Assembly: GCF_000376785.1 (NCBI RefSeq)
Contig: NZ_AQXX01000131.1
Span: 1-64,000, forward strand
Length of the DNA: 64,000 nt
Reading direction: 5' to 3'
From: Hahella ganghwensis DSM 17046
Lineage (GTDB): Bacteria; Pseudomonadota; Gammaproteobacteria; Pseudomonadales; Oleiphilaceae
Program-made: the position numbers and the translations under genes
The notes under the pieces: model-generated
What the model saw: the letters and a program-made list of their open reading frames with translations, nothing else
The model's database searches: none
What the model was told of the DNA's origin: nothing
In this document: positions 33,904 through 43,455 of the stretch, one piece after another
How positions within the stretch are numbered: position 1 is the first letter of the stretch
Layout of the letters: each line of letters begins with the position of its first letter

Positions 33904-36639
33904 TTATTCTGCCAGTTCCCTCAACACATAATGCAGAATGCCGCCATGGCGGTAGTAGTCCCATTCGACGGCGGTATCAATTCTGACCTGCACGTCAAAT
34001 TCGGTTTCCTGACCATCTTCACGGGTAGCGGTGACTTTGAGGGTTTCCGGTTCGCCCTCCAGGGCTTGGATGTCGAATGTTTCATCACCTTTCAGGACAA
34101 GGGATTCGGCGGTATCGCCGTTGAGGAACTGCAGAGGGAGTACGCCAAAGCCGACAAGATTGGAGCGGTGTATACGTTCAAAGCTCTCCGCAATGACCGC
34201 CTTGACGCCAAGAAGATTGGTTCCTTTTGCGGCCCAGTCTCGGGATGAGCCGGTGCCATATTCCTTACCTGCCAGCACAATCAGAGGGATGCTATCTTTC
34301 TGATACTGCATGGAGGCTTCGTAGATGGACATTTGCTTTCCTTCTGGAAAGTGCCGGGTCCAGCCGCCTTCAGTGCCCGGCGCCAGACGATTATGCAAAC
34401 GTACATTGGCAAAGGTTCCCCGCATCATGACTTCATGATTCCCCCGCCGTGAGCCATAGCTGTTGAAGTCTTCGGGGGCTACACCCTGTTCCTGAAGATA
34501 CTGGCCCGCAGGGCTGTCCGGTTTGATGGCACCGGCAGGTGAAATATGGTCGGTGGTAATGGAATCTCCGACCATTACCAGACAACGGGCTTTTTTGATT
34601 GTGGGGACCTCATCGACATCCATGGACATACCATCGAAGAAGGGAGGTTTCTTCACATAAGAGGATTCCGGCCAGGAATAGATCTTATCCTCGGGTACCG
34701 GCAGTTTTTTCCAGTCCTCGGTACCGGCAAAAACATCTTCGTATTTCTCTTGAAACAAGCCTGAGGACACTGCTCCGGTCACGCAATCCGCCACTTCTTT
34801 TCGGGTGGGCCAGACATCCTTCAGAAAGACTTCATTACCATCTGAACCAATCCCCAGCGGTTCCGATACCAGATCCACTAACATGGAACCAGCCAGAGCA
34901 TAGGCAACTACCAATGGCGGTGAAGCCAGATAATTAGTTGGAACGTCCTGATGAATCCGGCCTTCAAAATTACGATTACCAGACAGTACCGATGACACTT
35001 TCAGATCACCGGCCCGGATCGCATTCTGTATCGACGAATGTAAGGGGCCAGAGTTACCGATGCAGGTCGTGCAACCAAAGCCGACAATATTGAATCCAAG
35101 TGCTTCCAGGTCACCCAGCACATCAGCTTTTTCCAGATAGGCAGGCACGACCTGAGACCCCGGAGCCAGAGAGGTTTTCACCCAAGGTTTTACAGTCAGC
35201 CCCAACGCCCTCGCCTTTTTTGCGACCAGTCCGGCGGCCATCAACACAGTAGGGTTGGAAGTGTTGGTGCAACTGGTAATCGCGGCTATCACGACGGCGC
35301 CGTGACGCAACAAATGACGCTCGCCATCCAGTTCAAATGCCACCGCACCCTGTTCATGGAGGTTGACGTTATCTACTGCCGATTGACCGCCCTCGCCTTC
35401 AAATCTTTGCTGGTCTTCGACCCGTTGGCTGGCAATAACACATTGCTCCTGCTCCAGCAGATGACTGAATTCGGCCTTGGCTTCTTTCAGCGCGATCCGA
35501 TCCTGAGGACGTTTGGGACCGGCAATACTGGGCTCCACAGTGCTCAGATCAAGCTCCAGCGTGTCTGTATACTCGGCTTCAGGACTGCCGGTCTCTCGCC
35601 ATAATCCCTGTGCTTTGGCATAGGCTTCCACTCGAGCCAGTATTTCATTGGATCGACCCGAAAGCTCCAGATACCGCATGGTTTCCTTATCAATCGGAAA
35701 GATGCCGCAGGTCGCTCCATATTCCGGTGACATGTTGGCAATGGTCGCCCGATCCGCTAACGGCAGCGTATCCAGACCATCCCCGTAGAATTCGACAAAT
35801 TTGCCCACGACCCCTTTGGCGCGCAACATCTGGGTCACTGTCAGCACCAGATCTGTCGCGGTCGAACCTTCCGGAAGTTCACCGGTAAACTTAAACCCGA
35901 CAACCTGTGGGATCAGCATCGTGATCGGCTGACCAAGCATGGCGGCTTCCGCCTCAATACCGCCAACCCCCCATCCCAGAACACCCAGCCCATTGATCAT
36001 GGTGGTATGGGAATCCGTACCGACCAGGGTATCCGGCAACAGCCATTGCTCGCCGTCACGCTTTTCAGTCATGACCACCTCGGCGAGATATTCCAGGTTG
36101 ACCTGATGCACGATACCGGTGCCCGGTGGCACGACCCGGAAGTTGGAAAAGGCCTTTTGCCCCCAGCGCAGAAATTGATAACGCTCACCGTTGCGCTCAA
36201 ATTCCTTTTCGGTATTCAGCTTCAACGAATCCGGACGCCCATAAAAATCCACCATCACCGAGTGATCGATCACCAGGTCTACCTGGCTGCGGGGATTAAT
36301 CAGCGAAGGGTCAGCCCTTAGTTGCGACATGGCACCTCGCATGGCGGCAAGATCAACCACTGCCGGCACACCGGTAAAGTCCTGCAGGACAACTCTGGCA
36401 GGCGTAAATCCCACCTGATAGGAAGGCTCTTCCTCCGGCTGCCACTGACATAGCGCTTCGATATCTTTGGCAGAGACGTTTAACCCGTCTTCTTTCCGAA
36501 GCAGGTTTTCCAGTAGAATTTTCAGGGAGTACGGCAGCCTGTTGAGGTCAAACCGGGAAGAAAGGTTCTGAAGATTATGAAAGTGGTAGGACTGATTCCC
36601 CACTGTCAGTGTATCCCGGGTGTTGAAGCTGTTGCTCAT
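33904..36639 (-). CDS. acnA: Aconitate hydratase A
   Basis: This TCA-cycle enzyme of about 911 residues interconverts citrate and isocitrate with a [4Fe-4S] cluster. The cluster cysteines are visible in [10 protein letters not shown] and [14 protein letters not shown]. Other hallmarks are [40 protein letters not shown] and the C-terminal [30 protein letters not shown] directly before the ATG at 36639 fixes the start, seven codons inside the open frame. It is divergent from a MerR-type gene; an 8-8-8 palindrome lies between them. Confidence 0.97.
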   Translation of the reverse strand: MSNSFNTRDTLTVGNQSYHFHNLQNLSSRFDLNRLPYSLKILLENLLRKEDGLNVSAKDIEALCQWQPEEEPSYQVGFTPARVVLQDFTGVPAVVDLAAMRGAMSQLRADPSLINPRSQVDLVIDHSVMVDFYGRPDSLKLNTEKEFERNGERYQFLRWGQKAFSNFRVVPPGTGIVHQVNLEYLAEVVMTEKRDGEQWLLPDTLVGTDSHTTMINGLGVLGWGVGGIEAEAAMLGQPITMLIPQVVGFKFTGELPEGSTATDLVLTVTQMLRAKGVVGKFVEFYGDGLDTLPLADRATIANMSPEYGATCGIFPIDKETMRYLELSGRSNEILARVEAYAKAQGLWRETGSPEAEYTDTLELDLSTVEPSIAGPKRPQDRIALKEAKAEFSHLLEQEQCVIASQRVEDQQRFEGEGGQSAVDNVNLHEQGAVAFELDGERHLLRHGAVVIAAITSCTNTSNPTVLMAAGLVAKKARALGLTVKPWVKTSLAPGSQVVPAYLEKADVLGDLEALGFNIVGFGCTTCIGNSGPLHSSIQNAIRAGDLKVSSVLSGNRNFEGRIHQDVPTNYLASPPLVVAYALAGSMLVDLVSEPLGIGSDGNEVFLKDVWPTRKEVADCVTGAVSSGLFQEKYEDVFAGTEDWKKLPVPEDKIYSWPESSYVKKPPFFDGMSMDVDEVPTIKKARCLVMVGDSITTDHISPAGAIKPDSPAGQYLQEQGVAPEDFNSYGSRRGNHEVMMRGTFANVRLHNRLAPGTEGGWTRHFPEGKQMSIYEASMQYQKDSIPLIVLAGKEYGTGSSRDWAAKGTNLLGVKAVIAESFERIHRSNLVGFGVLPLQFLNGDTAESLVLKGDETFDIQALEGEPETLKVTATREDGQETEFDVQVRIDTAVEWDYYRHGGILHYVLRELAE

Positions 36640-36717
36640 GTTTCCTCCCTTCCGATTCAAAAAATCGGGATGATCCCATTAACAGATCCTGCAGTTTGGT
36701 GATTGTTGTTATTTGCC

Positions 36718-36741
36718 TTGGTTATTTATTGGCATAACCAA
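36718..36741. promoter_or_regulatory. Operator-like palindrome upstream of acnA
   Basis: TTGGTTAT at 36718-36725 and ATAACCAA at 36734-36741 are perfect inverted copies eight bases apart, about 80 bases upstream of acnA in an A+T-rich divergent region. The regulator is unknown; the neighbouring MerR protein is unlikely, because its probable site at 37359-37380 has a different sequence. Confidence 0.5.
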
Positions 36742-36965
36742 TTTATATTTACGCAATCAACTACAAAATATTCCAGTATCTCTTCAAAATAACAGGAGAA
36801 AAGGAAAAATCTCAACCTTCGCAACAGTTCATTATTCCTGATTGCCAGGAGACAGGTTTGCCAAAATACCGTTTTCCTAATATACCGGTTTATTCAGGTG
36901 AAGATTTATTCGAAATAGATTTGTTTGGAATAGCTTTATTTAATTTAGAGAGTAAGGCATTAACG

Positions 36966-37358
36966 ATGTATATCGGCAAGGTTTCCCAACTGACGGGAGC
37001 TTCCCCCAAAGCAATCCGGCACTATGAAAACCTGGGCCTGTTGCCCGGAACAAAGCGTAGAGGCAGTTATCGGGTATATGGGAATCAGGAAGTACAAATG
37101 ATTCGTTTGATTCGCCAGGCTCAGACGCTGGGATTCAAACTATCCGAAATGTCCGCTGTCATGAATCATAATTCGGCCATCCCTTCCTGGCAGCAAATCA
37201 AATGCATCATTGACGCAAAAATCCAACAGGTGGAAGAGGAAATCCTGCAACTGCAGATGCGCCGGCAACAACTGCTGAAGTACGCCGATGACATTGATTC
37301 CTGCCTGCAGAATGATCCCGAATGCGCTTCCTATCCTGATCCGACCTACCGCTCTTGA
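36966..37358 (+). CDS. MerR-family transcriptional regulator
   Basis: This 130-residue regulator has the MerR winged helix at residues 1-70 (MYIGKVSQLTGASPKAIRHY, then LGLLPGTKRRGSYRVYG), a dimerisation helix rich in Gln/Glu, and a C-terminal segment with SCLQNDPEC that could bind a metal or sense redox. I set the start at 36966, the canonical MerR N-terminus, with AAGG nine bases upstream; the open frame extends 36 codons further upstream. A promoter with the 19-bp spacer that MerR proteins need overlaps its own stop codon and points to the next gene. Confidence 0.88.
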   Translation: MYIGKVSQLTGASPKAIRHYENLGLLPGTKRRGSYRVYGNQEVQMIRLIRQAQTLGFKLSEMSAVMNHNSAIPSWQQIKCIIDAKIQQVEEEILQLQMRRQQLLKYADDIDSCLQNDPECASYPDPTYRS

Positions 37359-37385
37359 CTCTGCCATTAGGGGCAAGGTTTATCC
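37355..37385 (+). promoter_or_regulatory. MerR-type promoter (19-bp spacer) with internal dyad
   Basis: TTGACT at 37355-37360 and TTATCC at 37380-37385 are separated by exactly 19 bases, the long spacer that MerR activators correct by twisting DNA. Between and across them is an imperfect dyad: AC..TGCC on the left (37359-37366) and GGCA..GT on the right (37373-37380). The -35 hexamer overlaps the regulator stop codon. Transcription would start near 37392, about 24 bases before the sterol-desaturase-family gene. Confidence 0.75.
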
Positions 37386-37415
37386 TGTGGCAAAAGCCAA
37401 CGACAGGAGAAACCT

Positions 37416-38297
37416 ATGCAGGCACTGCTTTACAAGACCTTACTTCCACTCAGTGTCATCCTGAGTCTGTCGACATTCTTATGGGCGAGACAGACAGGCG
37501 GTCACCTGGAAATGATGGTGTTCATTTCGGGGATTCTTACCTTCGTTTTGGCTCTGATACTGGAAGCTGTATATCGATTACCTCAAATAACTGAACCGGT
37601 AGCAGACAAAGAGCGTGTGACGGACTGGATCAGTCTGGCAGTGATTCTGGGAGTTATGGAGCCATTATTGAAAGCAACCATGCCGCTTATGGTCATCGGC
37701 GCCGGTGCTGTACTGCTGCCTGACAGTTTATTGTCGTTGTTTCCGGATCATGTGCACTTCGGCTGGCAGGTTCTGATCACACTCCTCACTGCGGAGCTGC
37801 TGTTTTACTGGGTTCACCGCCTGCACCACACTATACCGACACTTTGGTGGCTACATGCGCTGCATCACAACCCCACTCAGGTCAATACGGTTAACGGATT
37901 CCGCCTGCATCCATTCAATCATCTGATTAATTCGATGATGGGAATCTTCCCGTTATTGCTGATAGGTATCCCTCACGAAGTACTGTTGGCATACGCGGCC
38001 ATCACCCAGCCGATTATAATACTGCAGCATGCTGACCTGCCTCTGCAGCATGGCTTGCTGAATCACTTGTTCAGCACCAATCAGGTTCACCGCTGGCACC
38101 ATTCCAACCGACAAGAAGAAGGCAACAGCAATTACGGCAGAAGCCTTATTATCTTCGATAAGCTCTTTGGTACCTTTTACCTGCCGAACCAGCAAAAACC
38201 AGAGGCCTACGGTCTGTTTAGTTTAAGCCGCTACCCATCCGGACAAAGTTACTGGAAACAGGTCATGTCTATCTTCAGACCTGACTGCTGCCAGTGA
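37416..38297 (+). CDS. Sterol desaturase / fatty-acid hydroxylase family membrane protein
   Basis: This 293-residue integral membrane di-iron protein shows the histidine clusters HRLHH near residue 135, HALHHNPTQVN about 15 residues further on, and HRWHHSN near 225, the pattern of the FA_hydroxylase superfamily. Members hydroxylate or desaturate lipids with O2. Hydrophobic stretches at the N-terminus and around the second cluster fit four or more membrane helices. AGGAG precedes the ATG at 37416. A MerR-type promoter just upstream suggests induction by the signal sensed by the adjacent regulator. The substrate is unknown. Confidence 0.9.
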   Translation: MQALLYKTLLPLSVILSLSTFLWARQTGGHLEMMVFISGILTFVLALILEAVYRLPQITEPVADKERVTDWISLAVILGVMEPLLKATMPLMVIGAGAVLLPDSLLSLFPDHVHFGWQVLITLLTAELLFYWVHRLHHTIPTLWWLHALHHNPTQVNTVNGFRLHPFNHLINSMMGIFPLLLIGIPHEVLLAYAAITQPIIILQHADLPLQHGLLNHLFSTNQVHRWHHSNRQEEGNSNYGRSLIIFDKLFGTFYLPNQQKPEAYGLFSLSRYPSGQSYWKQVMSIFRPDCCQ

Positions 38298-38328
38298 CAG
38301 CTATTGATCCGCTCGCGGGGAAAGTTCG

Positions 38329-39207
38329 TCAGGCGACTTCCCCGCGTTTTTCATAGGTTGGGCTGATACCAAAGTAACGTTTGTAATCCCGGCTGAACTG
38401 ATTGACGCTTTTATACCCCACTGCGCTTGCTGTCTGGGTGACATTCAGCTCGTTTTGGTTGAGTAGCAATTGGGCTTTGATCAGACGCAGACGTTTAAGA
38501 TATTGCAACGGGGAAGCCCGGGTCACCTGTTTAAAGTGTTGATGAAAAGTCGACACACTCATGTTGGCTTGACGCGCCAGTTGATCCACACTGATCTCAT
38601 CGGCAAGCTCAGAACGCATCTGGTTCAACACCCGGACAATTCTTGAATAGTTCCCCTGATTGTGTACCAGAGCCCGCATGGCCTTTCCCTGTTCGCCCAG
38701 CAACGCCTCATAAATCACTTCCCGCACCCGTCCTTCACCCATCAGTTTCGCGGTCTGTGGATCATGCAGCGCTCTCAGCAAACGCATCACCGCTTCGCGC
38801 ATACTTTTCGTCATCGCAACGGAATCCATGGGCTTGGGGCAGCTTTGCTCATCTTGCGGATACTGCTGCCCACCAGTTTCCATTACCAATTCCGCAAGCA
38901 CCGGCGCATCGAGAGTAACGGCAATACCAAAGAGTGGATTCTCCTCGGAGGCATAGGTTTCACATTCAAACGGAAGCGGCAAGGTTTGCACCAGATAGTG
39001 ACCGGAGTTATAGGGGATGACCCGATCTCCCAGAAACCCTACTTTGCTGCCCTGAGCAATAATACAGATGCTTGGCTCATACATAATCGGTGTTCGGGGT
39101 TTTGGTTGCCGGGAAGAGAATAGGCACACCGATGGGACCAACGTTTTGTAGAATCCGTCAACTTGTGCCAAAGGCTCAATCAGTTCAAGCATTTCCGGAC
39201 AGTTCAT
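38329..39207 (-). CDS. AraC-family regulator (YqhC-like)
   Basis: This 292-residue regulator has an N-terminal cupin-like AraC_N domain (EPSICIIAQGSKVGFLGDRV) and a C-terminal AraC helix-turn-helix pair at about 190-285 (ISVDQLARQANMSVSTFHQH, then VGYKSVNQFSRDYKRYFG). It resembles the YqhC group, which activates aldehyde reductase genes in response to reactive aldehydes. It is divergent from a zinc alcohol dehydrogenase gene, in keeping with that job. Its stop is close to the convergent sterol-desaturase gene. Confidence 0.88.
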   Translation of the reverse strand: MNCPEMLELIEPLAQVDGFYKTLVPSVCLFSSRQPKPRTPIMYEPSICIIAQGSKVGFLGDRVIPYNSGHYLVQTLPLPFECETYASEENPLFGIAVTLDAPVLAELVMETGGQQYPQDEQSCPKPMDSVAMTKSMREAVMRLLRALHDPQTAKLMGEGRVREVIYEALLGEQGKAMRALVHNQGNYSRIVRVLNQMRSELADEISVDQLARQANMSVSTFHQHFKQVTRASPLQYLKRLRLIKAQLLLNQNELNVTQTASAVGYKSVNQFSRDYKRYFGISPTYEKRGEVA

Positions 39208-39448
39208 AATCAGGCTCCGTATCCTTTATTACCAGGGGCATTACAGCATAGCCACATTATGCCTGCCAGCGCTCAGCATCCCTAGCCTCCTTCTCTGATC
39301 TCGTAGAAATTGGCAAAAACTCCGGAGATTTGTGAATGGCACAAATCACAGAATCAAGCACAATAAATCTGTCTCCGGGTTTATTGACGTAACCCCCTAT
39401 CGTTACTCAACCCCGCCAATTCATATTCATAAAAGGATGATACAGACC

Positions 39449-40504
39449 ATGACAACAGCAAAAGCTTACGCGGCCCAATCCGCCACTTCCGGCATGGCAC
39501 CATTCAGTCTGGAGCGGCGCCAGCTCAGACCAGATGATGTGGCAATAGAAATCGATTATTGCGGTGTCTGCCACACAGATATCCATTTTGCGGAGAATGA
39601 CTGGGGGTTCACCATTTACCCGGTTGTTCCCGGTCATGAAATTATCGGGCACGTTGCCCGCGTCGGAGACAAAGTCACAAAATTCAAGGAAGGAGATATC
39701 GTCGGGGTCGGCTGCATGGTGGACTCATGCCACACCTGCTCCGCTTGTAAGTCCGGTCTGGAACAGTATTGCCTGGAAGGCATGGTGGCGACCTACAACG
39801 GACAGGATCGTGTGGACCAGAGCGTCACCTACGGCGGCTACTCGGACAGCATTGTGGTAAAGGAGGAATTTGTCCTCTCCATTCCTGAAAAACTGAATGC
39901 CGCGACCGCCGCGCCCATTCTATGCGCCGGTATCACAACTTATTCACCGTTAAAACATTATGGTGTTAAAGCCGGCGACAAGGTTGGTATTCTCGGTATG
40001 GGCGGTCTGGGTCACATGGGCGTCAAATTTGCCAAGGCACTGGGAGCGGAAGTAACAATATTCACCCGTTCGGAAAGCAAAGTGGCCGAAGCCAAAAAAC
40101 AGGGAGCGGATCATGTCATCATCTCCACCGACCCCGACCAGATGGCAGCAGCGGCAGATTCCTTCGACCTGTTGCTCGATACCATTCCGGTGCAACACGA
40201 TCTCAATCCCTACCTGGCCTGCCTGAAATACGATGGCAAACATATTCTGGTTGGGTTACTGCAGCCGGTAGAGCCCGCTTTACAGGCAGGAGAGCTGGTC
40301 ATGAAGCGCAGAGTTCTGGCCGGCTCGTTGATCGGCGGTATTCCCGAAACCCAAGAAGTGTTGGATTTCTGCGCTGAACACAACATTAGCTGCGATGTGG
40401 AAATGCTGGATATCCGCCACATTAATGAAGCCTATGAACGGATGAAGAAAGGTGATGTGAAGTATCGCTTCGTGATCGATATGGCGACACTGAAAGGTCG
40501 CTGA
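39449..40504 (+). CDS. Zinc-dependent NAD(P) alcohol dehydrogenase (YahK/AdhC-like aldehyde reductase)
   Basis: This 351-residue medium-chain dehydrogenase binds catalytic zinc in DYCGVCHTDIHFAENDWG and GHEIIGHV, and structural zinc through CMVDSCHTCSACKSGLEQYC. The Rossmann motif is GMGGLGHMGVKFAKALGAEV. The whole resembles YahK-type, NADPH-preferring aldehyde reductases of about 349 residues. The start at 39449 follows AAAAGG by about ten bases; the open frame extends 39 codons upstream without a site. The divergent AraC regulator probably controls it. Confidence 0.93.
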   Translation: MTTAKAYAAQSATSGMAPFSLERRQLRPDDVAIEIDYCGVCHTDIHFAENDWGFTIYPVVPGHEIIGHVARVGDKVTKFKEGDIVGVGCMVDSCHTCSACKSGLEQYCLEGMVATYNGQDRVDQSVTYGGYSDSIVVKEEFVLSIPEKLNAATAAPILCAGITTYSPLKHYGVKAGDKVGILGMGGLGHMGVKFAKALGAEVTIFTRSESKVAEAKKQGADHVIISTDPDQMAAAADSFDLLLDTIPVQHDLNPYLACLKYDGKHILVGLLQPVEPALQAGELVMKRRVLAGSLIGGIPETQEVLDFCAEHNISCDVEMLDIRHINEAYERMKKGDVKYRFVIDMATLKGR

Positions 40505-40556
40505 GAGGTCAGAATGATTCTTACTGACAACCAGTCTGAAAGATAAATCAGAAACG

Positions 40557-40580
40557 AAAAAAGGGGCGCCAAAGCGCCCC
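40557..40580 (-). terminator. Rho-independent terminator of the aldehyde dehydrogenase gene
   Basis: GGGGCGC at 40563-40569 pairs perfectly with GCGCCCC at 40574-40580. Read on the minus strand, the stem is followed by TTTTTT. It lies about 100 bases beyond the aldehyde dehydrogenase stop and just past the convergent alcohol dehydrogenase gene. Confidence 0.88.
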
Positions 40581-40682
40581 AACTTACAGGCTACCGTCTA
40601 ATCGTAGAGACTTTGAATTTTGGATTCTTTGCTTCTGCGATTCTATTTCTCAAATGACGAGAACCATCGCCCAGAAGCGATC

Positions 40683-42203
40683 CTAGAAAAAGCCCAGCGG
40701 ATTGGTATCATAACTTACCAGCAGGTTCTTGGTTTGCTGGTAGTGTTCCAACGCCACCTTGTGAGTTTCACGTCCGACGCCGGATTTTTTATAGCCGCCA
40801 AATGCGGCATGAGCTGGATAATGATGGTAACAGTTGGTCCATACCCGACCTGCTTTGATACCCCGCCCCATGCGATAGGCAAGATTGATATCCCGGGTCC
40901 AGACACCAGCTCCCAAGCCATATTCCGTGGCATTCGCAATTTCCAGCGCTTCCTCAGGCGTCTTGAAGGTTGTCACGCCCACAACCGGCCCGAATATTTC
41001 TTCCTGGAAGACACGCATGGTGTTATTGCCTTTTAACAAGGTCGGCTGAATGTAGAAGCCATTCTCAAAACCCGCTCCCAATGATTCGATTTCGCCGCCT
41101 GTGAGCACTTCAACGCCTTCCTGCTTGCCGATCTCAATGTAGCTGAGGATCTTGTCAAACTGTTCCTGTGAAGCCTGAGCGCCAACCTGGGTGTCCGTAT
41201 CCAGAGGGTTCCCGCGTTTAATTGCACGAGTACGCTCCAGCACTCGCTGCATAAAGTCGTCGTAGATATCTTCCTGGACCAATGCCCGGGAGGGACAGGT
41301 GCAGACTTCTCCCTGGTTGAAGAAGGCCAACACCAAACCTTCCACACATTTGCTGACGAATTCGTCTTCCTGCTTGATGATGTCATTGAAGTACAGGTTC
41401 GGCGATTTACCGCCAAGCTCCACCGTGGAAGGAATAATATTGTCGGCAGCACACTTGAGGATATGTGAACCGACTGGCGTTGAACCGGTAAAGGCAATTT
41501 TGGCGATACGCTTACTGGTGGCCAGTGCCTGACCGGCTTCTTCGCCAAATCCGTTGACAATATTGATCACGCCGGCAGGAATCAGGTCCTTGATCAGATC
41601 CATCAGAACCAGTATGGATGCGGGAGTCTGTTCTGCCGGCTTCAGCACCACACAGTTGCCCGCCGCCAATGCCGGAGCCAGTTTCCAGGCAGCCATCAGA
41701 ATGGGAAAATTCCAGGGGATGATTTGCCCCACCACTCCCAAAGGTTCATGAATATGGTATGAAACCGTGTTGGCATCCAGCTCTCCCACACTACCTTCCT
41801 GAGCCCGGATACAGCCGGCAAAGTAGCGGAAGTGATCCACTGACAGAGGGATATCGGCCGCCAGCGTTTCCCGAACGGCTTTGCCATTATCCCAGGTTTC
41901 CGCCACGGCCAGGGCTTCCAGATTCTGTTCGATACGGTCTGCAATCTTCAGCAGGATATTGGAACGTTCAGTGACAGAGGTGCAGCCCCAGGCGTCAGCG
42001 GCCTTGTGAGCAGCATCCAGCGCCAGATCAATATCCTCGGCACTGGAACGGGGAACTTCGCAGAATGTTCCTCCGTTAACGGGAGAGGCATTCTCAAAAT
42101 AGCGACCCAGTACCGGAGCGACCCACTCACCGCCGATGAAGTTTTCATAGCGGGATTTGAATGACACAACGGCACCGTCTTGTCCGGGTTGAGCATAGAT
42201 CAT
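40683..42203 (-). CDS. Aldehyde dehydrogenase (ExaC/AldB-type)
   Basis: This 506-residue NAD(P)-dependent aldehyde dehydrogenase shows [43 protein letters not shown], the catalytic Glu in [12 protein letters not shown], and the catalytic Cys in [17 protein letters not shown]. The adjacent Cys (VCTCP) and the C-terminal [11 protein letters not shown] are characteristic of acetaldehyde dehydrogenases of the ExaC/AldB group. GAGGAAC sits nine bases before the ATG at 42203. A tandem 19-bp repeat lies in its promoter region, and a divergent AraC gene follows, so it is probably induced by alcohol or aldehyde. Confidence 0.94.
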   Translation of the reverse strand: MIYAQPGQDGAVVSFKSRYENFIGGEWVAPVLGRYFENASPVNGGTFCEVPRSSAEDIDLALDAAHKAADAWGCTSVTERSNILLKIADRIEQNLEALAVAETWDNGKAVRETLAADIPLSVDHFRYFAGCIRAQEGSVGELDANTVSYHIHEPLGVVGQIIPWNFPILMAAWKLAPALAAGNCVVLKPAEQTPASILVLMDLIKDLIPAGVINIVNGFGEEAGQALATSKRIAKIAFTGSTPVGSHILKCAADNIIPSTVELGGKSPNLYFNDIIKQEDEFVSKCVEGLVLAFFNQGEVCTCPSRALVQEDIYDDFMQRVLERTRAIKRGNPLDTDTQVGAQASQEQFDKILSYIEIGKQEGVEVLTGGEIESLGAGFENGFYIQPTLLKGNNTMRVFQEEIFGPVVGVTTFKTPEEALEIANATEYGLGAGVWTRDINLAYRMGRGIKAGRVWTNCYHHYPAHAAFGGYKKSGVGRETHKVALEHYQQTKNLLVSYDTNPLGFF

Positions 42204-42504
42204 GGTCAGTTCCTCATATTGTTGTTATTGGCATGTTGTTTCTGTTTATCTATCTAGTTTCTGTTTATCTATCTAAATACTAGGTTTCGGAACCCCTGAA
42301 TGCGCCAACACAAATAGAGAGGATTAAACGAAGGCAGATCCCGGTTCCGAGTTCTTCCCACGGTATACTTGCAGACAAAAGATGGCTGCTCTGCCAGTAC
42401 ATATCACTTGACTGAGAGTCCATATCGCCGCAATCTGCCTGTAGTTCTTCTAAAAACTCTCTCTGAAAAATAAATACAAAAACAGGTATCGTGGAGGTGG
42501 CAAC
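42204..42504. promoter_or_regulatory. Divergent promoter region of the aldehyde dehydrogenase and its AraC regulator
   Basis: A 301-base spacer holds the 19-bp tandem repeat at 42238-42275. I could not pick out confident -35/-10 hexamers by eye. Confidence 0.5.
42238..42275. repeat. Perfect 19-bp tandem duplication
   Basis: GTTTCTGTTTATCTATCTA occurs at 42238-42256 and again at 42257-42275, without a mismatch. It starts 35 bases upstream of the aldehyde dehydrogenase start codon. Direct repeats close to two helical turns apart suit an AraC-family activator. Confidence 0.85.
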
Positions 42505-43407
42505 ATGATGAGCACCCGTCGAGAACCCCGTGAACTGGTTGAAAACCGGGTTTCGTTTGCTGGTCCGAATTCAGAACTCAGCGTCTATGACACTTACCTT
42601 CCGGCGCAGGATGTCAATCTAGCTGCCGACGAGCTGCTTTATTGCGGTATGATCACCGGGAAAAAAATTCTTCATGGCGCCGGCGATTACACTGCCGAAT
42701 TCCTCCCTCAGGAATCCTTCGTTATGGCACCGGGAGAAGAAATCCAGATCGACTTTCCTGAAGCAACCATGGAACACCCCACCTCCTGCCTGACCATTGA
42801 GATCTCCAGAAACCGAATGGATCAGGTCTGTTCCCATATGAACAAAGTCTCCCCTCTGCACCGGGATTTTGAGGAATGGCGTTATCGTCCTGAGACAGTC
42901 TTCCACACTGCTCATACTCCTGCGACTCAGGCACTGCTGGAAAGACTTGTTCACACGTTTACGGAAGAGCAAATGGACAGGGATCTGCTGATTGATTTCG
43001 GCATCAGCGAACTGATTGTGCGCATGCTTCGCCATCAAACCCGAGACTTTCTGCTGAGTGCCTGTGCAACCACGCCAGATGCCAATGGTTTAAGTGCTGC
43101 AATACACCACATACGCTCAGAGCTCGAGCAACCTCTGGATATTGATCAATTATGCAAGATGGCCTGTATGAGCCGCAGCCGCTTCTTCAGCGAGTTTAAA
43201 AAACATCTGGGAAGCACACCTGTAGAGTTCCAACATCAATTACGCATGCAGATTGCGCGGGAAAGATTAGCCCGGGGTGAACCAGTCACCCGAGTCTGTT
43301 TTGATGTAGGGTACTGTAACCTGAGTCACTTCAGCAGACGCTTTCAACGCCAGTACGGAGAAAGCCCGAAACAATTGCAGCTAAGACTGCTTTCGAAAAT
43401 CGCCTGA
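42505..43407 (+). CDS. AraC-family regulator of the aldehyde dehydrogenase (putative)
   Basis: This 300-residue regulator has an N-terminal AraC_N-type domain (about residues 20-180) and a C-terminal DNA-binding unit at about 195-295: LDIDQLCKMACMSRSRFFSE and VCFDVGYCNLSHFSRRFQRQ. GGAGG lies before the ATG at 42505 at good spacing; a second ATG follows it. Being divergent from the aldehyde dehydrogenase, which has direct repeats at its promoter, it is the likely activator. The inducing ligand is unknown. Confidence 0.88.
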   Translation: MMSTRREPRELVENRVSFAGPNSELSVYDTYLPAQDVNLAADELLYCGMITGKKILHGAGDYTAEFLPQESFVMAPGEEIQIDFPEATMEHPTSCLTIEISRNRMDQVCSHMNKVSPLHRDFEEWRYRPETVFHTAHTPATQALLERLVHTFTEEQMDRDLLIDFGISELIVRMLRHQTRDFLLSACATTPDANGLSAAIHHIRSELEQPLDIDQLCKMACMSRSRFFSEFKKHLGSTPVEFQHQLRMQIARERLARGEPVTRVCFDVGYCNLSHFSRRFQRQYGESPKQLQLRLLSKIA

Positions 43408-43455
43408 ACAGACCGTCTTTCCAGGAGGCCAGTTCAGACGATCAGATATATCCCA

